Assembly: GCA_910579435.1 (NCBI GenBank)
Contig: CAJTVF010000007.1
Span: 1-64,000, forward strand
DNA from: an uncultured Oscillibacter sp.
Lineage (GTDB): Bacteria; Bacillota; Clostridia; Oscillospirales; Oscillospiraceae
Length of the DNA: 64,000 nt
Direction: 5' to 3'
In this document: one piece after another, positions 8,063 through 16,418 of the stretch
How positions within the stretch are numbered: position 1 is the stretch's first letter
How the letters are laid out: the number at the start of each line of letters is the position of its first letter
Notes under the pieces: generated by a model
What the model was told of the DNA's origin: nothing
Databases searched by the model: none
What the model saw: the letters and a program-made list of their open reading frames with translations, nothing else
Made by a program: the position numbers and the translations under genes

Positions 8063-9418
8063 TCATCCCTTGATGACAAACCCCCGGTTCCGTGCATCCA
8101 GCCCCGCCTTAATGCGGTAAATCGTCGCCTTAGAGTCCAGCTTCGTCTGCTCGCCGGTAGCCATATCCTTGCAGGCCACCACTCCGGCACGAATCTCATC
8201 CTCCCCCAGGAACACCACGTAGGGAATCCCCAGCTTGTCCGCATAGGAAATCTTCTGCTTGAACTTCTTCTCCTCGCAGTGGAGCTGAGTCCGGACGCCG
8301 TTGTCCCGCAGCTCCGTGGCAAAGGCGATGGCGGCGGACAGGTCCTCCGTCATGGGCAGGATCAGCACATCCGCCGGGGCGGTGGGCAGCTCCGGGTTCA
8401 GCATGCCCTGTTCCCCCAGAACATAAAACAGCCGGGTCAGCCCGATGGAAATGCCCACTCCCGGGAGTTGTTTATCCGTATAATATTCCGCCAAGTTATC
8501 ATACCGCCCGCCGGAGCAGACGGAGCCAATCTCCGGGTGGTCCAGCAGCACCGTCTCGTACACCGTGCCGGTGTAGTAGTCCAGCCCCCGGGCGATGGTC
8601 AGGTCCACGGCGAAATTCTCCGCCGGAACGCCGAAGCCCCCCAGGTGCTTCACCACGGTCTTCAGCTCCGCCAGCCCGCAGTCAAAGGTCTCGTTCCGGC
8701 CCTGCCACGTTTCCAGCCTGGCAAGGACGGCCTCATTTTCCCCGTTGATGGAGATAAAGGACAGAATCTCCAGGGCCTGTTCCCGGGAGACGCCCAGGTC
8801 CCCGGTGAGAATGGCCTCCACCTTCTCAGGGCCGATCTTGTCCAGCTTGTCCACCGTCCGCATAATGTCCTGGGACCGCTCCGACAGGTTCAGCATGGCG
8901 TAGAAGCCGTTCAGAATCTTCCGGTTGTTCACCCGGATCAGGAAGCGCTTCAGTCCCAGGGCGGAAAAGGTCCTGTAAATGATAGCGGGAATCTCCGCCT
9001 CGTTGAAGACGGACAGCCTGCCGTCCCCAATAACGTCAATGTCCGCCTGGTAAAACTCCCGGAAGCGGCCCCGCTGGGCCCGCTCGCCCCGGTAGACCTT
9101 GCCGATCTGGAAGCGGCGGAAGGGGAAGGTCAGGTCGTTGTAGTGGAGGGCCACGTACTTGGCCAGGGGGACCGTCAGGTCAAAGCGGAGGGAGAGGTCC
9201 GCCTCCCCCTTCTGAAAGCGGTAAATCTGCTTCTCCGTCTCGCCGCCGCCCTTGGCAAGCAGCACCTCGCTGGACTCGATAACCGGGGTGTCCAGGGGGG
9301 TAAAGCCATAGAGGCTGTAGGTCTCCCGGAGGATCTCCATGATGCGCTCCATCTGCCGCTGAGGGGCGGGGAGGAGCTCCATGAAGCCGGAGAGGGTACG
9401 GGGGGTCTGTTTTGCCAT
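8063..9418 (-). CDS. hisS: Histidyl-tRNA synthetase
   Basis: Class II enzyme charging tRNA-His; 451 aa. Visible motifs are RFDLTVPLAKYVA, FREFYQADIDVIG (motif 2), the histidine-specific RGLDYYTGTVYE, GGRYDNL, and a C-terminal anticodon-binding domain (about 335-430). The start at 9418 (protein MAKQTPRTLSG) has AAAAGGAGCAGCG upstream; the frame continues upstream but through the T-box leader, so the earlier start is rejected. Confidence 0.97.
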   Translation of the reverse strand: MAKQTPRTLSGFMELLPAPQRQMERIMEILRETYSLYGFTPLDTPVIESSEVLLAKGGGETEKQIYRFQKGEADLSLRFDLTVPLAKYVALHYNDLTFPFRRFQIGKVYRGERAQRGRFREFYQADIDVIGDGRLSVFNEAEIPAIIYRTFSALGLKRFLIRVNNRKILNGFYAMLNLSERSQDIMRTVDKLDKIGPEKVEAILTGDLGVSREQALEILSFISINGENEAVLARLETWQGRNETFDCGLAELKTVVKHLGGFGVPAENFAVDLTIARGLDYYTGTVYETVLLDHPEIGSVCSGGRYDNLAEYYTDKQLPGVGISIGLTRLFYVLGEQGMLNPELPTAPADVLILPMTEDLSAAIAFATELRDNGVRTQLHCEEKKFKQKISYADKLGIPYVVFLGEDEIRAGVVACKDMATGEQTKLDSKATIYRIKAGLDARNRGFVIKG

Positions 9419-9473
9419 AACGCTGCTCCTTTTCTTCAATATCCACAGGGTGTCCAGGGGGGGAGAACTGCCC

Positions 9474-9717
9474 AAAAAGAGCGCCACCCTCCCAAAACCG
9501 GTTTTGGGACGATAGCGCTCATCGCTTCGTGGTGCCACCCAAATTCAAGGCTTGCGCCTCCTTTTTGCCTCCTGGTACGGGGAGGGGGCCGTGGGCGTTT
9601 CCGCCCCCGCTCCGCCGCTGTCCTTCCTCCGGGCCGGGCGGGACCCTTTCAGCCAGGGGGTCCCTCTCTGAGGAGCGGCGCATGGAGTACTGCTGCGGCG
9701 TCGTCGCGGTGAAATCG
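9474..9717 (-). promoter_or_regulatory. T-box riboswitch leader of hisS
   Basis: The minus strand carries the T-box core TGGGTGGCACCACG (about 9528-9541), immediately followed by a long terminator hairpin (9474-9520, arms GAGCGCTATCGTCCCAAAA and TTTTGGGAGGGTGGCGCTC) and a T run. Upstream are CAGAGAGGGACC and GGCTGAAAGGGTCC, as in stem I. I could not place the histidine specifier with confidence. The leader is short for a T-box. Confidence 0.85.
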
Positions 9718-9722
9718 TTGTG

Positions 9723-9751
9723 ATTATATGCGTTTTTTCCGCAATTGTCAA
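9723..9751 (-). promoter_or_regulatory. Promoter of the hisS leader
   Basis: Minus-strand TTGACA (9746-9751) and TATAAT (9723-9728) with a 17-bp spacer. Confidence 0.88.
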
Positions 9752-9944
9752 GACGTCCTTTGAGGCTGGAGAAATATCCATAATTTGGGAAAGCTGTTTC
9801 AGGGCGCAAGCATAGAGGGGAGCCTATGGAACTTCATAAAAGCAGTTCTTCGCCGCCGTCGCTTCGGTCTGGATAATCACCCGGCTCCCAGAGCGGGATA
9901 AAGTTTTTTGGGATACTTTTCCCCCTTCGGGGACGTACTCCACT

Positions 9945-10015
9945 AGGCCTTGTTTGAAAATTGGCGGAAAAAGATGCCCAAAGACGGCGTTTTGCCACTT
10001 TTCAAACACGGCCTA
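9945..10015. repeat. PAL-A palindromic element, shortest copy (71 bp)
   Basis: Ends AGGCCTTGTTTGAAAA and TTTTCAAACACGGCCT. The middle retains GGCGGAAAAAGATGCCC, the right half of the full-length copies. It lies between mgsA and the hisS promoter. The rest of 9752-10065 holds a partial REP-F match (9889-9914) and no gene. Confidence 0.85.
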
Positions 10016-10065
10016 AGATTTTGCTTTGCAAAACCGAGTGTCATTGCAGTTTCTCGAAAAAAGTA

Positions 10066-10482
10066 TCAGGCCAGGGGGCGGGAGGTGGAGGGGTTGACGA
10101 TCAGGCGCCAGTCCAGGTCGCCCCGGGCCAGGCCCAGGACCAGCATTTCCGCCGTGGCAATGTTGCTGGCGAAGGGGACCCGGTTTTGGTCGCAGAGGCG
10201 GGAGATGTAGGAGATGTCCTCCGCCCGCTCCTCGTTGGCGGGGTCGTTGAAGAACAGCACCAGGTCAAACTCGTTGTAGGAGATACGGGCGCCGATCTGC
10301 TGGCTTCCGCCGTGGGCATAGGTCAGGAAGCAGTGGACATCCAGGCCCGTGGAATCCGCGATCATGTGTCCGGTGGTGTTGGTGGCGTAGAGCTGGTGCC
10401 GGGCCAGAATCCCGGCATACGCGGTGCAGAACTGGACCATCAGCTCCTTTTTGTTGTCATGGGCCATCAGTGCGATGTTCAT
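10066..10482 (-). CDS. mgsA: Methylglyoxal synthase
   Basis: Converts dihydroxyacetone phosphate to methylglyoxal and phosphate, a bypass of lower glycolysis that relieves phosphosugar stress. It is 138 aa, the usual length. Family motifs visible are MAHDNKK (start of the fold), ATNTTGHMI, FFNDP and NIATAEML; the family's catalytic Asp falls in GLDVHCF or FFNDP. A strong AAAGGAG site precedes the ATG. It lies 51 bp after minD, probably in one transcript. Confidence 0.95.
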   Translation of the reverse strand: MNIALMAHDNKKELMVQFCTAYAGILARHQLYATNTTGHMIADSTGLDVHCFLTYAHGGSQQIGARISYNEFDLVLFFNDPANEERAEDISYISRLCDQNRVPFASNIATAEMLVLGLARGDLDWRLIVNPSTSRPLA

Positions 10483-10533
10483 GTCGTGCTCCTTTCTGTA
10501 TTCATGACCGGCGGAGGCCGCCGGCGCTCCTGG

Positions 10534-11280
10534 TTATCGAATCCGCAGCAGGGGAACCTTCTGCCCCTGGAGCCGTTTGGCAATGTTCCGGTAGGCCGCC
10601 GCCGCGCCCTGGCTGCCGCTGAGCAGCAGGGGAACCCCCTTGTTCAGGGAGAGGGGGAGGGCGTCGTCCTCCGGGATGACGCCGATCAGGGGCAGGCCCG
10701 CCCGGTCGATGGCGTCGTCTATGGTGGCGTGCATGCTGCGGAGCATTTTCTTCCGCACCCGGTTCACCACCAGGTGCAGCCGCCCGGTGGGGAAGCGGTG
10801 AAGCTCCATCACCGTGTGCTGCGCGTCCCGGAGGGAGGAGGCGTCCGCCGTGGCCACCACCACGCAGCGGTCCGCGGCGCAGGTGGCCAGCTGGAACCCG
10901 CTGTCCAGCCCCGCCGGCGCGTCCAGGAAGCAGTAGTCGAACCGCTCCCGGGCGGTGTTCAGCATGGCGGCCATCTGCTCTTCCGACACCGGGCGGCCCC
11001 GGCTCCGGGTGGGGGCCGTCAGCAGAAAGAGCCCGGGAATGTCCGGGTGTTCCACCGCCGCCATATCCAAAGAGCAGCGCTCCTGGGCCACGTCGGTAAA
11101 ATCCATGATGGCCCGGTCCGTCAGCCCCAGCGCCAGGTCCAGGTTCCGCAGGGCTACGTCGCAATCCACGCACAGCACTTTCTGCCCGAGCTGGGCCAGG
11201 GCGGAGCCCGCCCCGGCGGTGAAGGAGGTCTTGCCTGTGCCCCCCTTACCGGAGACCACGGCGACGCATTGGCCGGCCAT
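10534..11280 (-). CDS. minD: MinD-type septum-site ATPase
   Basis: ParA/MinD-family ATPase, 248 aa from the protein start MAGQCVAVVSG. It shows the deviant Walker A KGGTGKT (about residues 11-17), switch I DCDVALRNLDLALG and the Walker-B-like FDYCFLDAPAGLDSG. MinD normally recruits MinC to membranes to block polar division. The C-terminus ends VPLLRIR and lacks a clear amphipathic membrane-targeting helix. No minC or minE lies next to it. A function as a general MinD-like positioning ATPase cannot be excluded. Confidence 0.82.
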   Translation of the reverse strand: MAGQCVAVVSGKGGTGKTSFTAGAGSALAQLGQKVLCVDCDVALRNLDLALGLTDRAIMDFTDVAQERCSLDMAAVEHPDIPGLFLLTAPTRSRGRPVSEEQMAAMLNTARERFDYCFLDAPAGLDSGFQLATCAADRCVVVATADASSLRDAQHTVMELHRFPTGRLHLVVNRVRKKMLRSMHATIDDAIDRAGLPLIGVIPEDDALPLSLNKGVPLLLSGSQGAAAAYRNIAKRLQGQKVPLLRIR

Positions 11281-11321
11281 GGAACGCGCCTCCCTTCCAA
11301 ACGCTGATTTCACACCTTCTA

Positions 11322-12020
11322 TTATAGCGGATTCTTCTTGATCTTTGCAAACGTTCTGGGGTATTTTTTTTGCGTTTCGGTAATTTTTGTTATAATGACC
11401 AGCCGGCGTGGGATATCTGTGCCGGAAATCACATAATCTATGGGCTTTTCCAGCCGTCCCCCCAGCAGATTGACGGCCCGTCCGGCGGCGCTCAGCTCCT
11501 CATTGCTGTCCACGGACTTCATGGCGAGGAATTTCCCGCCCGCTTTTACCAGGGGGAGGCTCAGCTCCGCCAGCACCGGCAGGGCCGCCACCGCCCGGCT
11601 CACCGCCAGGTCAAAGCCCTCCCGGTGCGACCCGGCGAAGTCCTCCGCCCGGCTGTGGACGCATTCCACGTCCTCCAGGCCCAATTCTTCGCAGACCTCC
11701 CGGAGGAAGTCCACCCGTTTCCGCTGGGCGTCCAGCAGGGTCAGGCGGATGGAGGGCTCTAAAATTTTCAGCGGAAGCCCCGGGAAGCCCGCCCCGGTGC
11801 CCACGTCCACCACGCGCTTCCCCCGGAGGTCCGCCAGGGCCAGCAGGGCGGCGCTGTCCAGGAAGTGGAGCCGGGCCACCCCGGCGGGGTCCGTGATGGC
11901 GGTGAGGTTCATCACCTGATTTTTCTCCGCCAAAAGGCCCGCGTACCGCGTCAGGGCCGGGATGCCCTCCGTGGGGAGGGAGAGGGCGGACAGCCCCTCC
12001 CGGAGAATGGCCTCCATCAT
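11322..12020 (-). CDS. rsmG: 16S rRNA (guanine-527-N7) methyltransferase
   Basis: SAM-dependent methyltransferase acting on the 530 loop of 16S rRNA; 232 aa. The SAM-binding motif VVDVGTGAGFPGLPLKI (about residues 70-86) and AVSRAVAALPVLAEL are typical of RsmG. It overlaps mscL by 4 bp (ATGA), so it is translationally coupled. In many Firmicutes rsmG lies near parAB, which fits this region. Confidence 0.95.
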   Translation of the reverse strand: MMEAILREGLSALSLPTEGIPALTRYAGLLAEKNQVMNLTAITDPAGVARLHFLDSAALLALADLRGKRVVDVGTGAGFPGLPLKILEPSIRLTLLDAQRKRVDFLREVCEELGLEDVECVHSRAEDFAGSHREGFDLAVSRAVAALPVLAELSLPLVKAGGKFLAMKSVDSNEELSAAGRAVNLLGGRLEKPIDYVISGTDIPRRLVIITKITETQKKYPRTFAKIKKNPL

Positions 12021-12415
12021 TTGGCTTTTAACAGGTCCCGGATCTCCGTCAGCAGCTGTTCCTCAGCGGAGGGACCGGGCGGCGGAGGCGGGGGAGCGGC
12101 TTCCTTCTTTTTGTGGAAGCGGTTGAGGGCTTTTACCAGGCAGAAGACCACGAAGGCCATGATGAGGAAGTTCAAAACTGCCTGGATAAAGTTGCCGTAG
12201 GCGATGACGGCGGGGCCGATGTTTACGGACAGCTCGGCGAAGGAGACGGAGCTGGTGAAAATGCCCAGCACCGGCATCACGATGTCGTTGATGAGAGAAT
12301 TTGTGATGTTGGAGAAGGCTCCGCCGATGATCACGCCCACCGCCATGTCCATCACGTTCCCCCGGGCGATGAAGGTTTTGAATTCCGCCAGGAAGCCGGA
12401 GGTCTTTTCTGCCAT
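12017..12415 (-). CDS. mscL: Large-conductance mechanosensitive channel
   Basis: Membrane channel that opens under tension to release solutes in hypo-osmotic shock. It is 132 aa. TM1 is about residues 20-45 (GNVMDMAVGVIIGGAFSNI), the periplasmic loop is short, and TM2 is about 75-100 (AVLNFLIMAFVVFCLVKAL). The cytoplasmic tail has a PPPPPPP run and a final helix (EEQLLTEIRDLL), the usual pentamer bundle. It is the first gene of a coupled pair with rsmG. Confidence 0.96.
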   Translation of the reverse strand: MAEKTSGFLAEFKTFIARGNVMDMAVGVIIGGAFSNITNSLINDIVMPVLGIFTSSVSFAELSVNIGPAVIAYGNFIQAVLNFLIMAFVVFCLVKALNRFHKKKEAAPPPPPPGPSAEEQLLTEIRDLLKAK

Positions 12416-12467
12416 AATTCGATTCCCTTTCGTATAAAGTGATAAAATTACTACGGATGGGAGGGGC

Positions 12468-13499
12468 TTATCCGCCCGGCCGGACCCGCAGGGCGGGGTC
12501 CAGCACCCTTGCCAGCATGATGGCGGCCTGAGCCCGGGTCAGCTCCCGCTCCCCGCCGAAGTTCCCGGCCTGGTCCACCCCGGTGAGGACGCCCGCCTGA
12601 TAGAGTCGGAGGATGGCGGCGGCGTCCTGGGTTTCATCTGGGTTTACGTCGGGGACGTCCACCGTCTCATTGAGGACTTCCAGCTCCCCGGCGGTGAGGT
12701 CCACCAGCCAGGCGAAGAGGGAGCGGGCAGCGTTGTCCTTGGAGAAGCGCACCGCCGGGTCGTAGCCGCCGCCGTCTCCGTTGTTCCCTCCGCTGGCCCG
12801 GTAGAATAACTCGCCCTCGATGTTCAGTACATTCTCAATGCCCAGATAAAAGGCGGCGGGGAACCACCAGGCCTCCTGAAATTGTTCCATGAGCGTTCGG
12901 TTGGGCAGGGCGGCGAAGACGCGGGCCTCCGGGTCCGCGAAGCGGTAGCCCGTTCCCACAAAGCCCTGGTGCATGGTGCCCCCGGCGCTCTCGTGGGATT
13001 CCTTCACGCCCTCAAAGGACCTGACCCGGCCATAGTCCTCAAAGCCGATTTCCAGCTTGCAGGTTTCGGGAAGGTCGGGAGCGTCGGAAGCGTTGCTGAG
13101 AGAGATGTAGGGCTGTTCCCCGGCGTTGTACTGGAGCTCCTGCGCCGAGTTGAAGGAGGCGAAGAGGTTCCCCTCACTGTCATAGAACCGGAGGTAGGGC
13201 TGACGCAGGTCCGGCAGGTCCGGCACCGTGCCGCCGCCGCCGTTTTGGAGATTGTACAGCCGCGCCGCCAGGACCACCAGCTGGGCGATGCTCAGCTTGC
13301 CCTGGGGATTGAAGGCCGTGTCCGAGACGCCGTTCATCAAGCCCCGCTCATAGCAGAGCTTCACGGCTTCATAGGAGGCGCTTCCCTCCGCCACGTCGGA
13401 AAATCCGGGGTAGGTCCGCCCTGTATCCGCTGCGGCGCAAGGGATTGAGAGCGCAGACAGGAATACAGCCGTTAAAATCGCTCCGAGAATACGTTTCAT
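12468..13499 (-). CDS. Secreted SLH-domain protein
   Basis: A 343-aa protein with a Sec signal peptide (residues 1-24, cleavage after CAAA). An S-layer-homology module follows: YPGFSDVAEGSASYEAVKLCYERGLMNG then FNPQGKLSIAQLVVLAARL. A degenerate second module is at the C-terminus (VLTGVDQAGNFGGERELTRAQAAIMLARVL). SLH modules bind pyruvylated wall polymers. The middle (about 95-260) is unique and unrecognised. Only two clear SLH modules are present; three are normally needed for firm anchoring. Confidence 0.82.
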   Translation of the reverse strand: MKRILGAILTAVFLSALSIPCAAADTGRTYPGFSDVAEGSASYEAVKLCYERGLMNGVSDTAFNPQGKLSIAQLVVLAARLYNLQNGGGGTVPDLPDLRQPYLRFYDSEGNLFASFNSAQELQYNAGEQPYISLSNASDAPDLPETCKLEIGFEDYGRVRSFEGVKESHESAGGTMHQGFVGTGYRFADPEARVFAALPNRTLMEQFQEAWWFPAAFYLGIENVLNIEGELFYRASGGNNGDGGGYDPAVRFSKDNAARSLFAWLVDLTAGELEVLNETVDVPDVNPDETQDAAAILRLYQAGVLTGVDQAGNFGGERELTRAQAAIMLARVLDPALRVRPGG

Positions 13500-13536
13500 C
13501 GTTCAGGTCCTTTCTATCGGCTCCAAACGGGTCCTT

Positions 13537-13625
13537 ACTTTTTCTTGTAAGAAAAAGTAAGCAAAAAGAACTTTATCACGCTCTATACCCTGGTATTTGA
13601 CCAGGATTTGTGCACGGCAACGGGG
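13537..13625. repeat. REP-F repeat, copy 1
   Basis: Hairpin ACTTTTTCTTGTAAGAAAAAGT followed by AAAAAGAACTTTATC, CGCTCT and GCACGGCAACGG. The same order occurs at 54482-54569. Partial matches are at 9889-9914 and 25184-25212. It fills the gap between serS and the SLH gene. Confidence 0.6.
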
Positions 13626-13627
13626 TC

Positions 13628-14932
13628 TTACCTCTGGGGGACCAGTTTTTCCGTGCCGCCCATGTAGGGGCGGAGGACCTCGGGGATGGTCACGGTGCCG
13701 TCGGCCTGCAAATTATTTTCCAGGAAGGCAATCAGCATCCGGGGCGGGGCCACGCAGGTGTTATTGAGGGTGTGGCACAGCTGGGTCTTGCCGGACTCGT
13801 CCTTGTAGCGGATGCGCAGCCGCCGGGCCTGGGCGTCTCCCAGATTGGAGCAGGAGCAGACCTCGAAGTACTTTTGCTGGCGAGGGGACCAGGCCTCGAT
13901 GTCGCAGGACTTGACCTTCAAATCCGCCAGGTCGCCGGAACAGCACTCCAGCTGCCGCACGGGGATATCCAGGGACCGGAACAGCTCCACGGAGAACTGC
14001 CACAGCTTTTCGTACCACATGGGGGATTCCTCAGGCTTGCAGACCACGATCATCTCCTGCTTCTCGAACTGGTGGATGCGGTACACGCCCCGCTCCTCAA
14101 TGCCGTGGGCGCCCTTCTCCTTGCGGAAGCAGGGGGAATAGGAGGTCAGCGTCTGGGGCAGGTTCCCGGCGGGGAGAATCTGGTCGATAAAACGGCCGAT
14201 CATGGAGTGTTCGCTGGTGCCGATGAGGTAGAGGTCCTCGCCCTCGATTTTGTACATCATGCCGTCCATGTCCGTCTGGCTCATGACGCCCTCCACCACG
14301 TTTCCGTGAATCATGAAGGGGGGGATGCAGTAGGTAAAGCCCTTGCCGATCATGAAGTCCCGGCCATAGGCCAGCACCGCCTCGTGGAGCCGGGCGATGT
14401 CGCCCAGGAGGTAATAGAAGCCGTTGCCGGAGACCCGGCCCGCCGCGTCCAGGTCGATGCCGCCGAAGGACTCCATGATTTCGGTATGGTAGGGGATGGG
14501 GAAGTCCGGGGTTTTGGCCTCGCCGAAGCGCTGGACCTCCACGTTTTCGCTGTCGTCCTTGCCGGTGGGGACGGAGGGGTCGATGATCTGGGGAATCAGC
14601 AGCATGCGCTTGTGGAGCTCCGCTTCCAGCTCGTTTTCCTGCTTCTCAAGCTCGGCCAGGCGGTCCGCCTGCTCCTTCACCTGGGCCTTGACGGCCTCGG
14701 CCTCCTGGAGCTTGGAGGGGTCTTTCTTGCTCTGGCCCATCAGCACGCCGATTTGCTTGGAGAGGGTATTGCGGTTGGAGCGGAGCTGGTCCGCCTCGGC
14801 GATGGCGGCCCGGCGCTTGGCGTCCAGGTCGATGACCTCGTCCACCAGAGGGAGCTTTCCGTCCTGGAATTTCTTTTTGATGTTCTCCTTGACAGCCTCG
14901 GGGTTCTCCCGGATAAAGCGGATATCAAGCAT
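13628..14932 (-). CDS. serS: Seryl-tRNA synthetase
   Basis: Class II enzyme charging tRNA-Ser and supplying Ser-tRNA-Sec if selenocysteine is used. It is 434 aa. The N-terminal tRNA-binding coiled-coil arm is about residues 30-105 (many K/E/Q, KAQVKEQADRLAELEKQ). Motif 2 is FRKEKGAHG and motif 3 contains NNTCVAPPRMLIAFLENN. No T-box leader is visible; instead a parS site lies 40 bp upstream of the start. Confidence 0.97.
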   Translation of the reverse strand: MLDIRFIRENPEAVKENIKKKFQDGKLPLVDEVIDLDAKRRAAIAEADQLRSNRNTLSKQIGVLMGQSKKDPSKLQEAEAVKAQVKEQADRLAELEKQENELEAELHKRMLLIPQIIDPSVPTGKDDSENVEVQRFGEAKTPDFPIPYHTEIMESFGGIDLDAAGRVSGNGFYYLLGDIARLHEAVLAYGRDFMIGKGFTYCIPPFMIHGNVVEGVMSQTDMDGMMYKIEGEDLYLIGTSEHSMIGRFIDQILPAGNLPQTLTSYSPCFRKEKGAHGIEERGVYRIHQFEKQEMIVVCKPEESPMWYEKLWQFSVELFRSLDIPVRQLECCSGDLADLKVKSCDIEAWSPRQQKYFEVCSCSNLGDAQARRLRIRYKDESGKTQLCHTLNNTCVAPPRMLIAFLENNLQADGTVTIPEVLRPYMGGTEKLVPQR

Positions 14933-14972
14933 GATGATTTCCTTCTTTCGTTTAAATTAAACTCGTTTGGAG

Positions 14973-14988
14973 TGTTTCACGTGAAACG
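14973..14988. promoter_or_regulatory. parS: parS site 1
   Basis: TGTTTCACGTGAAACG differs from the consensus TGTTTCACGTGAAACA at the last base. It is a binding site for ParB (Spo0J). Confidence 0.92.
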
Positions 14989-14997
14989 GAGGGGGGC

Positions 14998-15291
14998 TTA
15001 TTCTCGCCCTTGCGGGCGGGGGGGGATTGGATACCGGCGATGGCTGGTTCATTGCACCCCCCATTTTCTCTTTTCCTTCCAGAAGAAAAAGAGAAAACGG
15101 GCCGTGCACGGTCCAAAAGAGAAAAGGAAGTATCGTCCCTGCGGGGGGGACGAGGGACGGGGGACGCGCAGGAGGCGCTTCTTCCGGGTACGCAAGTCTT
15201 TTGCCCGCGGCGTAGTTTGAGCGGGGGTTTGGAGGTTATTGAATGGACTTTCTCCTCTTTCCGCTGCCGCTGCCCTGGCGGCAGGGGGCAG
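14998..15291 (-). repeat. REP-L long intergenic repeat, copy 3 (inverted)
   Basis: The complement of copies 1 and 2: it contains AACCAGCCATCGCCGG, GGACCGTGCACGGCCCG, CCGCGGGCAAAAGACTTGCG and CGCCAGGGCAGCGGCAGCG. It occupies most of the 521-bp gap upstream of serS. No gene is seen. Confidence 0.78.
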
Positions 15292-15335
15292 CTGTTTGCC
15301 TTTTCCAGGCCAGATCTTCTATCAATAGAACGGTT

Positions 15336-15368
15336 CCTTGCGGGGCCTGACCCCCTGGTCAGGCCATT
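15336..15368 (-). repeat. REP-G hairpin
   Basis: Arms GGCCTGACC and GGTCAGGCC, flanked by GGGG on one side and ATT on the other; same core as six other copies. Confidence 0.85.
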
Positions 15369-15453
15369 CCCTCAGAAATTGCCTTTCTGCCGATAGAATA
15401 CCCCGCGGGGGCCGCCGCCCCCGGCGGCCCGTTCCCCCGGGCCTGCCCTTCTC

Positions 15454-15957
15454 TTAACCGGACGCCAGCAATGGCTGGAATACCTCCGCCAAAGCCTCTC
15501 CGGTTTCCCTGGAATCCGCCGCCCAGAGGGTGAGATTCCGGCTGGAATAAGGGGAGTGGTACATCCACTCGTCAATGAAAAATTGCACCTGGACATGGCC
15601 TTCGCCCGGTTTGTACAGAGAGAACAGAATGTGCAGGTCCCCGTCATGGGTGACGCGGCCAGTGATGGTGCGCTCCGGTATAAGCTGGAGCAGAATATTC
15701 CAGGGCGGGCGGCGGAACCGAAGGGCTTCTATCGCTTCCAGGGCCGCGTCCCACTCCGGGTCCTCCGGGGAGAACCATTGAATGGGGTAGTCTCTGCCTT
15801 GTTCCCCCAGCTCCCGCAGGGAAATGTCTATGCTGTCCGGCTCCTTCATTTTAGGGGCCAGTGTGTAGATGTCCACAGGCCGGGAATACCATGCCGCAGC
15901 CAGAAGCAGGGCGGCGATCAGGGCCAGGGGCTTCCAGTGGGAGCGGATCCAGCTCAT
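15454..15957 (-). CDS. Membrane-anchored protein of the local 'RPVDIY' family, copy 2
   Basis: A 167-aa protein with an N-terminal membrane helix (LALIAALLLAAAWY), then SRPVDIYTL and a soluble domain. It shares the anchor, motif, ALRFRRPPWNILLQLIP-like segment and C-terminal SRETGEALAEVFQPL pattern with the 7141-7689 gene (there LRFHRSPLEPLLRVLPP and SREESRELAAFLAES). The partner function is unknown. It is followed upstream by a decayed third copy, which suggests local duplication. Confidence 0.75.
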   Translation of the reverse strand: MSWIRSHWKPLALIAALLLAAAWYSRPVDIYTLAPKMKEPDSIDISLRELGEQGRDYPIQWFSPEDPEWDAALEAIEALRFRRPPWNILLQLIPERTITGRVTHDGDLHILFSLYKPGEGHVQVQFFIDEWMYHSPYSSRNLTLWAADSRETGEALAEVFQPLLASG

Positions 15958-15994
15958 GGTCAGAACTCCTTTCTGTCTCCTTGAACCCGGGGCC

Positions 15995-16418
15995 CTATGT
16001 GCCCGCGCTTTCCGATTCCTCCAGCAAGAATCGAAGCCGCTCCGCCAGGGATTGGGCGGCTTCCTCGCTGCCGGGAAGGGACATGGGAAGATAACGGCCT
16101 GTATGAAGGGAGGTATAACAGGGCTTTCCCGCGCCTATTTCATACATCGGCCCGCCCGGTCTGTGAGCTGGAGGACAGGCGCCCAATCCAGGGACGGACG
16201 GCAGTGCTGCTCGAAAAGTTCCCGGAACAGGTTGCCCGGGGGGGCGGCGGAACCGCGGGGCTCCCAGCTCTGCCAAAACGGACTGCCGCCGGCTGCCCCC
16301 GGGCTTTGTGCTGGCGCACCAGGCGGTTTCCGTGCCCTGGCCGGGCGTACCGCGCCGCCCATAAAGTCAACGCCAGGAGGACGGCTAAGATCCTCCGGCG
16401 AGCCTTTCCCCAGTTCAC
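15995..16418 (-). pseudogene. Decayed third copy of the 'RPVDIY' family
   Basis: The start survives as MNWGKARRRILAVLLALTLW followed by RYARPG where intact copies have YARPVDIY. The sequence then loses frame. The C-terminal end (LPMSLPGSEEAAQSLAERL, then RFLLEESESAG) survives in a different frame and matches the ends of the two intact copies. It lies head-to-tail upstream of copy 2. Confidence 0.65.

Noticed and set aside
9809..9944. A small gene between mgsA and the hisS promoter
   Set aside because: The frames are short with no ribosome site, and part of the interval matches the REP-F repeat.
14933..15453. A T-box leader for serS
   Set aside because: No T-box core, specifier region or terminator is found; the interval holds parS 1, REP-L and REP-G.
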